A stretch of 64,000 nt of DNA from Parapedobacter sp964498395 (GTDB lineage Bacteria > Bacteroidota > Bacteroidia > Sphingobacteriales > Sphingobacteriaceae). Made by a program: the position numbers and the translations under genes. The notes beneath the pieces were generated by a model. That model was not told where the DNA came from, ran no database searches, and was given only the letters and a program-made list of their open reading frames with translations. This document shows, piece after piece, positions 26,234 to 35,096 of this stretch (position 1 is its first letter; every line of letters begins with the position of its first letter). The stretch lies in the NCBI GenBank assembly GCA_964498395.1, contig CAZCHE010000013.1, forward strand, positions 13,338 through 77,337. The letters run 5' to 3'.

Positions 26234-27256
26234 TTACGATTTGACATGTTGGGCCAGAAAATCGAGTGTGTTTACACCATCCGCATAATCGTCAAGTGCC
26301 GGATGCTGGCTCTCTCCGAATCCCACCAAAGGGGTCGGGATTTGTAGGTTTTCTCGACTAACCACACATTGCAATTCAGGGGCTAGCGCCGTTAACCGAT
26401 CGGTAACCGAGGGGATATCCGCATAGGTTTCCTGATACAGTACCGCGAGCGGCGATGCGGTTCGTTCGTCGTGTTTGACTAACAGGAAACCGTTGTCGTA
26501 GTGCTTGTCACCGTTGATGAGGTAAATGGACTTGTTGTAATCGTAGTTATTGCTGTATTTATGGTGGTGGATGATGTCTGCAAATGGGGCAATGCCCTCG
26601 AAAAACAGGGAAATATCGTATCCTTCGGGTGTGAACAGTTTGGAGACACTGCGGCATCCCAATCCGAAGTAGTCAAACACATCATGGCCAAGTCGGTTGA
26701 AGTCGTCATGGCTTTCCGTTCCAGTCAAAATGGCTACGCTGTTCCGGTTCTTCCGTATGATGTGTGGCTTGCTGCCGAAATAGTGTTCAAAATACCGAGC
26801 GGTGTTATTGCTACCCGTGGCGATGACCAAGTCGAAATCGGCCAATCGTTCGGTATAATGGATTTTTTTAGAAAAATGGGGGGCGATCTCTTGCAGTTTG
26901 TCCAGTAGGTAAGGGGTAAGCAACCGGTCGTCTGAAGACAATTTTATTTGCGCTTCGAAGCCGGCGATCAGCACACAAAGGATATCATGGAAACCGACCA
27001 ACGGGATATTGCCAGCAAGCACTAACCCGACACGTTTGCCGATTTCGTGATCAAACGGATAGCTATCCAGCCAACGCTCCAATTGGTTTCCTCGGAGATT
27101 GTTGGCAATGGCAGCGATGGCGCGGTGGATGTCTGGAAGCGTAAACCACGGGTTTCCCTGTGCGGCGGAGTCAATGATTTGGTCAAGTTGGGGGGCGCCC
27201 GAACGTAAATACTCCCCTAATTGGACGAATGCTTCAATGCGTTGTTTCTTTGTCAA
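26234..27256 (-). CDS. LuxC-type acyl-CoA reductase
   Basis: A 340-residue member of the acyl-CoA reductase (LuxC) family, which resembles aldehyde dehydrogenases and reduces acyl-CoA or acyl groups to aldehydes with NADPH. Recognisable blocks are VLAGNIPLVGFHDILCVLIAG, VIATGSNNTARYFEHYF, and FDYFGLGCRSVSKLF, which carries the probable catalytic Cys. I used TTG at 27256 (TKKQRIEAFVQLGEYL), since no ATG or GTG fits the conserved start; the exact start is uncertain. In Bacteroidota this gene is often next to the dicluster ferredoxin gene, as it is here, though divergent. The physiological substrate is unknown. Confidence 0.75.
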   Translation of the reverse strand: MTKKQRIEAFVQLGEYLRSGAPQLDQIIDSAAQGNPWFTLPDIHRAIAAIANNLRGNQLERWLDSYPFDHEIGKRVGLVLAGNIPLVGFHDILCVLIAGFEAQIKLSSDDRLLTPYLLDKLQEIAPHFSKKIHYTERLADFDLVIATGSNNTARYFEHYFGSKPHIIRKNRNSVAILTGTESHDDFNRLGHDVFDYFGLGCRSVSKLFTPEGYDISLFFEGIAPFADIIHHHKYSNNYDYNKSIYLINGDKHYDNGFLLVKHDERTASPLAVLYQETYADIPSVTDRLTALAPELQCVVSRENLQIPTPLVGFGESQHPALDDYADGVNTLDFLAQHVKS

Positions 27257-27412
27257 AATGTGAACTTTAGACCCCCTAATACGTAATATTTGTTGTATAT
27301 TTGCAAAAAATATAATGCGGTCGTAAAAAAGACGACTGGATTTATAGTGAAATCCTTCGCTTTTTGAAACGAGCACAAAAATAGGGTTTTTATTTTTATC
27401 ATATTATTTTGT

Positions 27413-27417
27413 AAGGA
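27413..27417 (+). promoter_or_regulatory. Ribosome-binding site of the ferredoxin gene
   Basis: AAGGA lies six bases before the ferredoxin ATG, in an otherwise AT-rich leader, and supports that start. A TATATTTG -7-like element on the same strand lies at 27296-27303. Confidence 0.5.
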
Positions 27418-27422
27418 TATAA

Positions 27423-27776
27423 ATGGCGATTAAGATAACAGATGAGTGCATCAATTGTGGGGCGTGCGAACCGGAATGCCCGAACAATGCAATATATGAC
27501 GCGGGGGTTAGCTGGCGGTTTTCCGAAGGAACGGAGTTGAGCGGAATCATCGATTTTGGCGACGGAACGACCTTGGATGCCGATGAAGAGCAAGCGGCGA
27601 TATCGGATGAAGTATATTACATTGTATCGGATAAATGTACAGAATGTGTGGGTTTCCACGATGAGCCCCAATGTGCGGCGGTATGCCCTGTAGATTGCTG
27701 CGTAGACGACGAAGATATCCGTGAGACGGAAGAGGAGTTGTTAGCTAAGAAAGCATGGTTGCATAACGAAGGTTAG
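27423..27776 (+). CDS. 4Fe-4S dicluster ferredoxin
   Basis: A 117-residue electron carrier with two four-cysteine cluster sites. The first is CINCGACEPECP (C9, C12, C15, C19). The second begins CTECVGFHDEPQCAAVCPVDCC, with the eight-residue insertion between the second and third Cys that is typical of Alvin-type (bacterial 2[4Fe-4S]) ferredoxins. The acidic C-terminal helix is also typical. It is divergent from the acyl-CoA reductase across 166 bases and ends in a terminator. Confidence 0.93.
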   Translation: MAIKITDECINCGACEPECPNNAIYDAGVSWRFSEGTELSGIIDFGDGTTLDADEEQAAISDEVYYIVSDKCTECVGFHDEPQCAAVCPVDCCVDDEDIRETEEELLAKKAWLHNEG

Positions 27777-27802
27777 CAACCGATCATATTTTTCGGTATT
27801 TT

Positions 27803-27838
27803 GAGGCCTTCCTAATCACTAGGGAGGCCTTTCTTTTT
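27803..27838 (+). terminator. Rho-independent terminator of the ferredoxin gene
   Basis: AGGCCTTCCTA pairs with TAGGGAGGCCT (one wobble) around an ATCAC loop, followed by TTTCTTTTT. Confidence 0.85.
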
Positions 27839-27852
27839 GATGGTGTACTCCA

Positions 27853-28323
27853 CTAGCATTTGCCGGGAACGACTAATACGGGGCAATTGGCCCTGCGTAT
27901 CACGCTTTCTGATACGCTACCCGATATGAAATGGTCAAATCCTGTGCGCCCGTGGGTGCCCATGATGATGAGATCGGCCGCCCATTCGCCCGCAACGGAA
28001 AGTATTTCTTGTTTGGGATTGCCTATCCGGCTGAATGTGAACACTTCCTTGATATCATCGAACTTCCTACTGATCTCATCGAGCATGGATTTGGAGTTTT
28101 CTTCCTGTATTTCCGTGGTTTCAGGGATGATGATGGGCTGTTGTCCCATTAACGGATCGGCGCCGTAGTTGGTTGGCGAGGCCGGTTCGATGACATGTAC
28201 CAACGCTACGGAAGCGTCCATGGTCTTCGCAAGGGAATGCCCATGTTGTAGCGCTTTTTTGGAGCACTCACTGTCGTCTGTCGCAATGAGTATACGGCTG
28301 TATTTTGTTGGTTTCGTATCCAT
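27853..28323 (-). CDS. Universal stress protein (UspA family)
   Basis: A 156-residue single-domain Usp. The N-terminal strand ILIATDDSECSKKAL carries the conserved Asp. The ATP-binding loop is GTHGRTGFDHFISGSVSE (G-x2-G-x9-G-S), followed by the closing strand NCPVLVVPG. Usp proteins are cytoplasmic stress-survival factors with ATP-dependent regulation, and no specific partner is suggested here. A second ATG lies six bases upstream (28329). Confidence 0.93.
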   Translation of the reverse strand: MDTKPTKYSRILIATDDSECSKKALQHGHSLAKTMDASVALVHVIEPASPTNYGADPLMGQQPIIIPETTEIQEENSKSMLDEISRKFDDIKEVFTFSRIGNPKQEILSVAGEWAADLIIMGTHGRTGFDHFISGSVSESVIRRANCPVLVVPGKC

Positions 28324-28453
28324 AACCATGAGGTTGAACAGTTAAACACTGATAAAGATAACAATTTTTACGCTATTTTGGTTTTCTAAATCATTGGTTA
28401 TCCGCTCTTTCGTGTCCATCAACTAACCGCTTGCAGGTCGGAGCGACATAGGC

Positions 28454-29101
28454 TTAAGACAATTCCTGCATCAAGTTGTCAAATGCAGCACGTAGATCAG
28501 CCAGCTCGGTCTCTACCTTGGCTAATCGCGTTTCCAACTCCGCATTGGTACCGGCCTGAGCAGGTTCATTATAGTCGTCATCTGCTATTTCAGTGCCTCC
28601 TAACAGATGCACATATCGGGCCTCCTTTTGCCCTGGCCGCTTGGCCAATTGCTTAACATACGGGTGTTCGGCATTAGCCAGGTTGTCGAGTAGGGACTGC
28701 ACTTCGTCGAGCGACTCAAATTCGAACATCCTGCCGGCATTGGTGTTTAGTTCGCCCGGCGTCTGCGGGCCACGTAATAACAATAGGCAGATCAGGGTTA
28801 CCTCGGCCGGGATAACCGGATATACCACCGCGAAGTTATGTTTATACTTGGTGACCCTACTAGAACCACCGGTAACCGTAGACACCAAACCTTTTTTTCG
28901 AAGGGAGTCCAGGGTGGAAATCACCGTACTATCGTCGTAATTTACCACGGGCTTTCTGGAGGTTTTTTGATTGCAGGCAGAAACCAAACTATTCAGGGTA
29001 AGCGGATAATACTCGGGCGTCGTCCGGGCTTTTTCCATCAGTGCACCCATTACCCGTTGTTCTTCGGCCGATAAAATAGGAAGTATAGTCGTCGTGTCCA
29101 T
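28454..29101 (-). CDS. YceH family protein (DUF480)
   Basis: A 215-residue member of the YceH/DUF480 family. Signatures are LSAEEQRVMGALMEKARTTPEYYPLTLNSL at the N-terminus, CNQKTSRKPVVNYD, and LLLRGPQTPGELNTNAGRM in the second half. The fold is two winged-helix domains, suggesting DNA binding, and its biological role is not established. The C-terminal tail is a coiled coil (about 185-213, NAELETRLAKVETELADLRAA). Confidence 0.9.
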   Translation of the reverse strand: MDTTTILPILSAEEQRVMGALMEKARTTPEYYPLTLNSLVSACNQKTSRKPVVNYDDSTVISTLDSLRKKGLVSTVTGGSSRVTKYKHNFAVVYPVIPAEVTLICLLLLRGPQTPGELNTNAGRMFEFESLDEVQSLLDNLANAEHPYVKQLAKRPGQKEARYVHLLGGTEIADDDYNEPAQAGTNAELETRLAKVETELADLRAAFDNLMQELS

Positions 29102-29298
29102 TGGTTTGGCTTATCATTCAGCAACCAAAAATGTGATTTTTATTGCAAAATAACAAGACTTTCAATGTGAAAGAACCTGGTGGTGATGCAATCGGAAGGC
29201 AGGTTTTCTCTTGCGGTATCGATATCCCAATGAACGGATAAGTATAGGGCTAGTTAAATTACACCAATTTAGGTATTTATGTAATGCGACAGGTAATA

Positions 29299-29306
29299 TA
29301 ACTTTG
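29299..29306 (+). promoter_or_regulatory. Candidate -7 element of the CIS-adjacent LuxR gene
   Basis: TAACTTTG fits TAnnTTTG and lies 49 bases before the regulator's ATG. A TTTATG sequence at 29277-29282 could serve as a weak -33 element. The remaining sequence from 29102 to 29355 shows no gene. Confidence 0.45.
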
Positions 29307-29355
29307 TATAACAGATATTTGGGGATTTTTGTCTACTCAGATAATTTGAAAAACC

Positions 29356-30003
29356 ATGAAAACACACCATCTAATTGTGGGAAACCCGACACTTTTATTA
29401 GTCGGCCTTAAGCAAATCATTTCGGGCATGGGGGATACGGAGGTTGTTCAAACGACAACCTTGAAAACGAATGCGATATTGAAATTGGTTCAATCGTGTT
29501 CGCTAGATTTCTTATGGGTAGCATCGCGAAGCCCTGAAAATGAATCGATGAGGTTTTGTAGGCAGATGGCAGACAGTTGCCCGAATGTAAAAATCATGGT
29601 GTTTTGTGAAAATACGGACTCGAAAGTCATCAGGGGATTTCTACAGGCTAAGGCCAATGCTTACCTATTGCCTTGTTGTGTAACCAGCAACATCGAGGAA
29701 GCGATTCGTGCCGTGAGCCGTAACAATGTTTATATCGACCCACATCTGCGGCAATACCTGGTTGACTATATGCTTAACCTGCGTGAGAAACATACGTCCA
29801 TGACCGCACTGACCAAGCGGGAAAAGGAAGTGCTCAAATTGATTGTCGAGGAGAATACGACACATGAGATTGCAAATAAATTGTATATCAATAGCTGTAC
29901 CGTGGAAACGCATCGCCTGCACCTCATCCAAAAAATGGGTGTGAAAAATACCGCTGGTCTGGTAAGGGAGGCCCTCGTGCGTAAGCTATACGCGCATCCA
30001 TGA
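29356..30003 (+). CDS. LuxR/NarL-type regulator with degenerate receiver, next to the CIS
   Basis: A 215-residue NarL/FixJ-architecture regulator. The N-terminal receiver-like domain (about 5-122) keeps the fold pattern but lacks the phosphorylation residues. The acidic pair is G9-N10, the phosphoacceptor position is A56 (in DFLWVASRSP) and the conserved Lys position is P106 (AYLLPC). The C-terminal LuxR helix-turn-helix (about 150-208) is intact: LTKREKEVLKLI, HEIANKLYINSCTVETHR. It should therefore bind DNA without phosphorelay control. It lies 112 bases upstream of the CIS genes in the same direction and faces an inverted repeat in their leader, so it is a likely CIS regulator (inference). 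Confidence 0.85.
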   Translation: MKTHHLIVGNPTLLLVGLKQIISGMGDTEVVQTTTLKTNAILKLVQSCSLDFLWVASRSPENESMRFCRQMADSCPNVKIMVFCENTDSKVIRGFLQAKANAYLLPCCVTSNIEEAIRAVSRNNVYIDPHLRQYLVDYMLNLREKHTSMTALTKREKEVLKLIVEENTTHEIANKLYINSCTVETHRLHLIQKMGVKNTAGLVREALVRKLYAHP

Positions 30004-30068
30004 ATTCCATGAGTTTTCAAAATCCATTTTTACGTTGATGTTTGCTGGCGCTGAGTTGTAGACCTTTG

Positions 30069-30104
30069 TTTAACCCGTTTTTCCATACGGTTAAACGGGT
30101 TAAA
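30069..30104. promoter_or_regulatory. 12-base inverted repeat in the leader of the CIS genes
   Basis: TTTAACCCGTTT (30069-30080) and AAACGGGTTAAA (30093-30104) are exact inverted copies separated by 12 bases. The dyad ends 11 bases before the first CIS start codon. No T-run follows. It could be an operator, possibly for the neighbouring LuxR protein, or an RNA hairpin affecting translation. Confidence 0.5.
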
Positions 30105-30115
30105 TCGTAACGTCT

Positions 30116-30712
30116 ATGATCGACCAAGTCATCAATGCCATTGTCGCCAAACTCAACACCTATATCGGTACGGTTGAACCAGAGGTCGTATTGGGGAATA
30201 TTTCGTTGATTGACGCCTATCAGGATGTTTCCTCCCAAAGTCTTAATGACAAGGTGGTTGCCTCCGTTATCAATATCAAACAAGAGGAAACGCTGCGCAA
30301 TATCCCGTTTCGAAGTACGACCTATCAGGCCGGTGGCCCTCAAGGTGTAGAACGCCAACCGGAAATTTATTTGAACGTGTATCTCTTGTTTGGCGCAAAT
30401 AAGAATAACTATGGCACGGCGCTCCAGCGCATTTCGCAAGTGATTTCTTTTTTCCAACGACAATTTGTTTTTATGCCGACAGACACACCGTTGTTGGCAA
30501 CGCTTAACCTAGACAAACTCGTGTTTGAATTGTATTCCACGAGTTTCGAAGAGCTCAACCAGCTTTGGGGGGTAATGGGTGGGAAATATATTCCATCCGT
30601 CGTCTATAAGATGAAGCTCGCTGTCATTCAAGAAGCAGAAGAACAGGGTGCTGGAATCATTTCAGAGGTACGGCTGAGGTCTGGAAATTTAAGTGTGGTT
30701 TCAGTAGAATAA
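30116..30712 (+). CDS. CIS cap/tail-terminator protein (DUF4255, Pvc16-like)
   Basis: A 198-residue DUF4255 protein. Family traits are the N-terminal IDQVINAIVAKLNTYIG helix, VVASVINIKQEETLRN, the PEIYLNVYLLFGAN strand (about 82-95) and a C-terminal LW-VMGGKYIPSVVYK block. In PVC-type particles the Pvc16 protein caps the distal end of tube and sheath. This is the first structural gene of the CIS and is followed by its neighbour after seven bases. Confidence 0.88.
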   Translation: MIDQVINAIVAKLNTYIGTVEPEVVLGNISLIDAYQDVSSQSLNDKVVASVINIKQEETLRNIPFRSTTYQAGGPQGVERQPEIYLNVYLLFGANKNNYGTALQRISQVISFFQRQFVFMPTDTPLLATLNLDKLVFELYSTSFEELNQLWGVMGGKYIPSVVYKMKLAVIQEAEEQGAGIISEVRLRSGNLSVVSVE

Positions 30713-30719
30713 AAAAGCA

Positions 30720-31475
30720 ATGGAAGAATTTGCCTGGCGATATCACCCCGAATTCCGGATCAACCTGTTGATCGGAGGGCAACCTGCGGGTGATGCGCTG
30801 AGGTTGGTTCCGGCACCCACAAACCTAACTACGATGCATAATTATGGCCTGCTGGTCAAATCGATACCCGGAGGGGTGATGGGTTATGTTAAGCAATATC
30901 ACGATGGTACGGATTGGGTTCCGGCTATCGGTATTGCGCAGCCATGCCTTTTTTCGTTTTGGCTACAGGTCATGCCCGGCAGCGGCTTTCAGTTCCCGGA
31001 TTTTTTCAATCAACAACACCAACGTTTCGGGAGTTCCATTTTCTATGCCAATAACCTTTCATCCACTGGTGTCATTGATAGTAACCTGAATGGCAATGTA
31101 GTCGAGTTGACGTCTACCCCGCTGGTTAGTGACACGGAGCAAGCAGGGTTAAGTAATTATATCCTTTCTACCAGCGTTGCTCCGGGAGATTTCTCATTAC
31201 TGACGGCCGGTAAGGTGGTAGCGAGTGCTCCGATCAATTTTTCCATTTCGATCCCGATTACGCCGACCCAAACCGCTGTTGCGTTAGACCTCAGGTTGTC
31301 TCCTAAAGGAACCTATGTGGTTCGATTAGAGGGAGATGATCCTATTGAAGAACGCGTCGTATTTGATGAAAAAGCAGCGTTGGCGGGCATAAGCGGCATT
31401 ATTGAATTATATAGAGATGCTTGGCAGGTGCCGGCACAACCAAGGGAATACCGGGTTGATTTTCCCGGGATATGA
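30720..31475 (+). CDS. Possible CIS cap-adaptor protein
   Basis: A 251-residue protein that I do not recognise at family level. It is largely beta-strand with Pro/Gly-rich loops (PGSGFQFPDFFNQQHQ), has no signal peptide or membrane segment, and ends with a strand-rich segment (TYVVRLEGDDPIEERVVFDE). It sits between the DUF4255 cap gene and the first sheath gene. In the related AlgoCIS system an extra protein at this position (Alg16B) adapts the cap to the tube-sheath end; that is the most likely role here, by position only. Confidence 0.5.
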   Translation: MEEFAWRYHPEFRINLLIGGQPAGDALRLVPAPTNLTTMHNYGLLVKSIPGGVMGYVKQYHDGTDWVPAIGIAQPCLFSFWLQVMPGSGFQFPDFFNQQHQRFGSSIFYANNLSSTGVIDSNLNGNVVELTSTPLVSDTEQAGLSNYILSTSVAPGDFSLLTAGKVVASAPINFSISIPITPTQTAVALDLRLSPKGTYVVRLEGDDPIEERVVFDEKAALAGISGIIELYRDAWQVPAQPREYRVDFPGI

Positions 31476-31509
31476 TGATTGAATAGTAAATGAATAAAAA
31501 AACACGGAC

Positions 31510-32955
31510 ATGTTAAATCTAGCAGACTTAAAGACGCCAGGGGTTTACATTGATGAGGTGCCTAAGTTCCCACCTTCGGTAGCACAGGTCGAAACGGCCA
31601 TCCCTGCATTTATCGGGTACACCCGCAATACGAGCTTGAACGGTGATACCTTGATTAATCGCCCGATTCGCATCCAATCAATGGTCGAGTATGAAGCGGT
31701 GTTTGGTGCGCGTTTGGAAACATTCACCGTTGCGGTGGAAACGAATGCACAAGGTGAAAACGTCATCTCCACACTACCGATCGCCCCCACCAATCCCTAC
31801 CGAATGTACTATGCCATGCAGCTATACTTCGCCAATGGGGGAGGCCCGTGCTACATCGTTTCCATTGGGGGGGATGCAGATCCAAGGACAATTGATGACC
31901 ATGAGGCCGGTATCGCGGCTATTGGAAAAGAAGATGAACCAACGCTATTGGTCTTTCCGGATGCATTGGGCTTGGATAGGGCGGATTTTTATAGCGTTTA
32001 CCAAGGAGCGCTCGCGCAATGCGACAACCTCAAGGACCGCTTTACCATTTGTGATGTGTTTAACGGACAACTGGACTATACAGTTCCGGGAGGAGAAAAC
32101 GTGATTGACGATGCCACGCTCGGCTTTCGGTTTTTAATCGGTAATAATTTCTTACGTTATGGTGCGGCCTACTACCCGCATCTGGAAACCTCGCTTACAT
32201 TCAATTACGATGATGAGGCGGTAACTGTGACAGGCACGCTGGATGGCAACCCCGTTCCGGCCAATACGGTACTGCATGTCATGGAGCCGGCAGATGCGGC
32301 AGAAGAAGCGAGGTCACTTTACCACCGTGCGAATCTACTCTATCACGAGGTTAAAGAAGCGATTGCCAGTATGCCATTGGTATTACCCCCCAGTCCGGCA
32401 ATTGCGGGCGTATACGCTACGGTCGATGCCACTCGCGGGGTATGGAAAGCGCCAGCCAACGTCAGCTTACGTATGGTTCGCCGCCCGTCGATATCGTTAG
32501 ACGATGACGCGCAGGAAAACCTCAATGTGCATACCACAGGCAAGTCGGTGAATGCCATCCGTTCTTTTACCGGAAAGGGAATCTTGGTGTGGGGCGCACG
32601 TACGCTGGCAGGAAACGACAATGAGTGGCGCTATGTCAGCGTGCGCAGGTTCTTTAACATGGTAGAGGAATCCACTAAAAAAGCGGCAGAACCGTTTGTT
32701 TTCGAGCCCAATGACGCCAATACCTGGGTTAAGGTACGCGCGATGATTGAGAATTTCCTTATTCTCCAATGGCGTGCAGGAGCACTTGCGGGTGCCAAAC
32801 CCGAACATGCATTTTATGTAAATGTAGGCTTGGGGCAAACCATGACGGCATTGGATATCTTGGAGGGAAGGATGATCGTGGAAATCGGGATGGCCGTCGT
32901 CCGACCGGCCGAATTCATTGTCCTCCGGTTCAGCCATAAAATGCAAGAATCGTGA
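31510..32955 (+). CDS. CIS contractile sheath protein 1
   Basis: A 481-residue phage-tail-sheath family protein. It opens with LADLKTPGVYIDEVPKFPPSVA and contains VETAIPAFIGYT, the usual N-terminal signature. The C-terminal core includes NAIRSFTGKGILVWGARTLAGN (about 344-365), RRFFNMVEESTKKAAEPFVFEPN, and the ending IGMAVVRPAEFIVLRFSHKMQES. The sheath polymerises around the tube and contracts to drive the tube outward. It is followed after 38 bases by a larger paralogue that shares the C-terminal region almost residue for residue. Confidence 0.95.
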   Translation: MLNLADLKTPGVYIDEVPKFPPSVAQVETAIPAFIGYTRNTSLNGDTLINRPIRIQSMVEYEAVFGARLETFTVAVETNAQGENVISTLPIAPTNPYRMYYAMQLYFANGGGPCYIVSIGGDADPRTIDDHEAGIAAIGKEDEPTLLVFPDALGLDRADFYSVYQGALAQCDNLKDRFTICDVFNGQLDYTVPGGENVIDDATLGFRFLIGNNFLRYGAAYYPHLETSLTFNYDDEAVTVTGTLDGNPVPANTVLHVMEPADAAEEARSLYHRANLLYHEVKEAIASMPLVLPPSPAIAGVYATVDATRGVWKAPANVSLRMVRRPSISLDDDAQENLNVHTTGKSVNAIRSFTGKGILVWGARTLAGNDNEWRYVSVRRFFNMVEESTKKAAEPFVFEPNDANTWVKVRAMIENFLILQWRAGALAGAKPEHAFYVNVGLGQTMTALDILEGRMIVEIGMAVVRPAEFIVLRFSHKMQES

Positions 32956-32993
32956 TTGTTCAACAAAACTGATTACTAAAAACACCACCCGAT

Positions 32994-35072
32994 ATGAGTT
33001 ATAAAACACCAGGTGTATATGTGGAAGAGATACCGTTGTTTCCCCCTTCCGTAGCGTCAGTGGCAACTGCCATTCCGGCATTTATAGGGCATACAGCGTT
33101 GACCACGGACACGAACGGAGACACCTTGATCAATCGGCCAATACGCCTTTCATCCATGCTTGAATTTATGGAGCTGTTTGGAGGAACCTATACGGCTGAT
33201 GCCTATACGGTACAGGTAGATCCCGATGCCGATTTTACGATTGTTGGGGTTAACCCGACAGACGAAGCGGATAATCCACGACGGTATTACCTTTTTGAAT
33301 GCATCAGGCATTATTTCGACAATGGGGGTGGACCCTGCTATGTGGTATCTGTGGGTGACTACGCCACAGCTGTGACGTATGGCAATAGCACGACGGGATT
33401 GCGTGGTGGATTACAAGTTCTCGAAAAAGAAGATGAACCGACATTGTTAGTTATCCCTGACAGCATAGCATTACGTCAAGGCGATGGTACCGCTGATTTT
33501 GTGCAGATCGGGAATCTCCATAAAGACATGATAGCACAATGCGGAAAGTTACAGGATCGGTTCAGTATTTTGGATATCGCCGATGGGCACCGGTTTCGCC
33601 CGGATGGCGTGTCTACCGACCCCGTACTTCAATTCCGTAACGAAGTGGGGACGGAGCACTTGAAATACGCCGCCGCTTATTACCCTTGGCTACATACCGC
33701 TTACATGAAACCGGTGCGGTTTTCACAGCTTTATTTTGTGGATAACCAGGCCCCGCCGGTTCCCATCCCCGATGCCACTATCGATGCCTTGGGGGGTAAC
33801 CCCGTGTTCGATGGCCTAACTGCTTCGTTGCGTACGCGACTGGAGGAGGAGGAACGTGTATTTGGCACCATCAGCGCCCCTGTCTTGAACCGAAACAATT
33901 ATAATCCCCTTGCACAGCATTTTGAGCAGTTGCGCGCTAATTTAATAGCCACACCTACAGGGGCATCAGCGGGGGTGGTTAGAGCGGCTTTTTCCGCGTT
34001 GATCGTCTTTGTTCGTGCGCTCGCACTTGCCTTACGTGAACTTGAGACACATCCCGATAACTCTACAGAATTAGCAGCGCTGTTAGGTTCCCTTGAAGCC
34101 GATGCAACACTTGTGGAGCAACTGACCGCGCTGATCGCTTTCGAAAAGAACATTGGGGTTAGAAACGGAATCGACACACCGGCAAATTGGTCAGAAGACG
34201 ATGTCATTGCTGCGTATGATGCATTGGATGAAGAAGATTGGATTGGTGGGGTCACCGTGGCATCGATTGATGTAGATGATACGGATTTTACCGACGGAGG
34301 AGCGAACAATTTACGGCAGACGGCATTGGCAGCTGCAAATTCGACGGCATTACAAACCGCCTTTGACACCATTGGACAAGCGTTTGTCAGGGTAGCTGAG
34401 GATGCCATGTTTCAGACGGATCAAGTTGAAAAGATACTTTTTGCCCAACACCCTTTTTTCAAGGCCGTGAAGGATCGTATACAGCAGGAGATGAACCTGC
34501 TACCCCCGTCTGGGGCAGTTGCCGGCGTGTATGCCGCCACCGATCGTACGCGCGGGGTTTGGAAAGCCCCGGCCAATGTGAGCTTACGGGCGGTAATTGC
34601 CCCGGCACTTAAGTTGACCGACCTAGAGCAAAGCGAGCTCAATGTGCACAGCTCTGGTAAGTCGGTCAATGCCATCCGGGCTTTTGCGGGCAAAGGAATC
34701 TTAGTGTGGGGTGCTCGCACGTTAGCAGGCAATGACAACGAATGGCGCTATGTCAGCGTGCGTCGCTTCTTTAACTATGTGGAAGAATCCACGAAGAAAG
34801 CATCTGAGCCTTTTGTTTTCGAACCCAATGACGCCAATACCTGGGTGCGTATCCGTGCCATGATTGAAAACTTCTTGACCATCCAATGGCGCCAAGGGGC
34901 CCTGGCAGGATCGACTACCAAAGACGCCTTTTATGTAAGAATTGGACTGGGAGAAACGATGACGGCCCAGGACATTCTCGAGGGTCGGATGATCGTAGAG
35001 ATCGGTATGGCCGTCGTGCGCCCGGCAGAGTTTATCATACTCCGCTTTAGCCACAAAATGCAGGAATCTTAA
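32994..35072 (+). CDS. CIS contractile sheath protein 2 (with long insertion)
   Basis: A 692-residue sheath paralogue. The N-terminal signature (YKTPGVYVEEIPLFPPSVA) and C-terminal core (VNAIRAFAGKGILVWGARTLAGN ... RPAEFIILRFSHKMQES) match sheath 1. Between them, about residues 260-490 form an Ala/Asp-rich, helical insertion that sheath 1 lacks, and this explains the extra 211 residues. In PVC and Afp particles, minor sheath proteins with extra domains form particular rings or project from the surface, and this protein may do the same. It is followed by the tube gene after 24 bases. Confidence 0.93.
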   Translation: MSYKTPGVYVEEIPLFPPSVASVATAIPAFIGHTALTTDTNGDTLINRPIRLSSMLEFMELFGGTYTADAYTVQVDPDADFTIVGVNPTDEADNPRRYYLFECIRHYFDNGGGPCYVVSVGDYATAVTYGNSTTGLRGGLQVLEKEDEPTLLVIPDSIALRQGDGTADFVQIGNLHKDMIAQCGKLQDRFSILDIADGHRFRPDGVSTDPVLQFRNEVGTEHLKYAAAYYPWLHTAYMKPVRFSQLYFVDNQAPPVPIPDATIDALGGNPVFDGLTASLRTRLEEEERVFGTISAPVLNRNNYNPLAQHFEQLRANLIATPTGASAGVVRAAFSALIVFVRALALALRELETHPDNSTELAALLGSLEADATLVEQLTALIAFEKNIGVRNGIDTPANWSEDDVIAAYDALDEEDWIGGVTVASIDVDDTDFTDGGANNLRQTALAAANSTALQTAFDTIGQAFVRVAEDAMFQTDQVEKILFAQHPFFKAVKDRIQQEMNLLPPSGAVAGVYAATDRTRGVWKAPANVSLRAVIAPALKLTDLEQSELNVHSSGKSVNAIRAFAGKGILVWGARTLAGNDNEWRYVSVRRFFNYVEESTKKASEPFVFEPNDANTWVRIRAMIENFLTIQWRQGALAGSTTKDAFYVRIGLGETMTAQDILEGRMIVEIGMAVVRPAEFIILRFSHKMQES

Positions 35073-35096
35073 GTAACACAATAAAGAACATAAGTT

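Noticed and set aside
33899..34408. 169-codon minus-strand ORF within sheath 2
   Set aside because: Antisense shadow of the Ala-rich insertion in the real sheath gene; no start context or family match.
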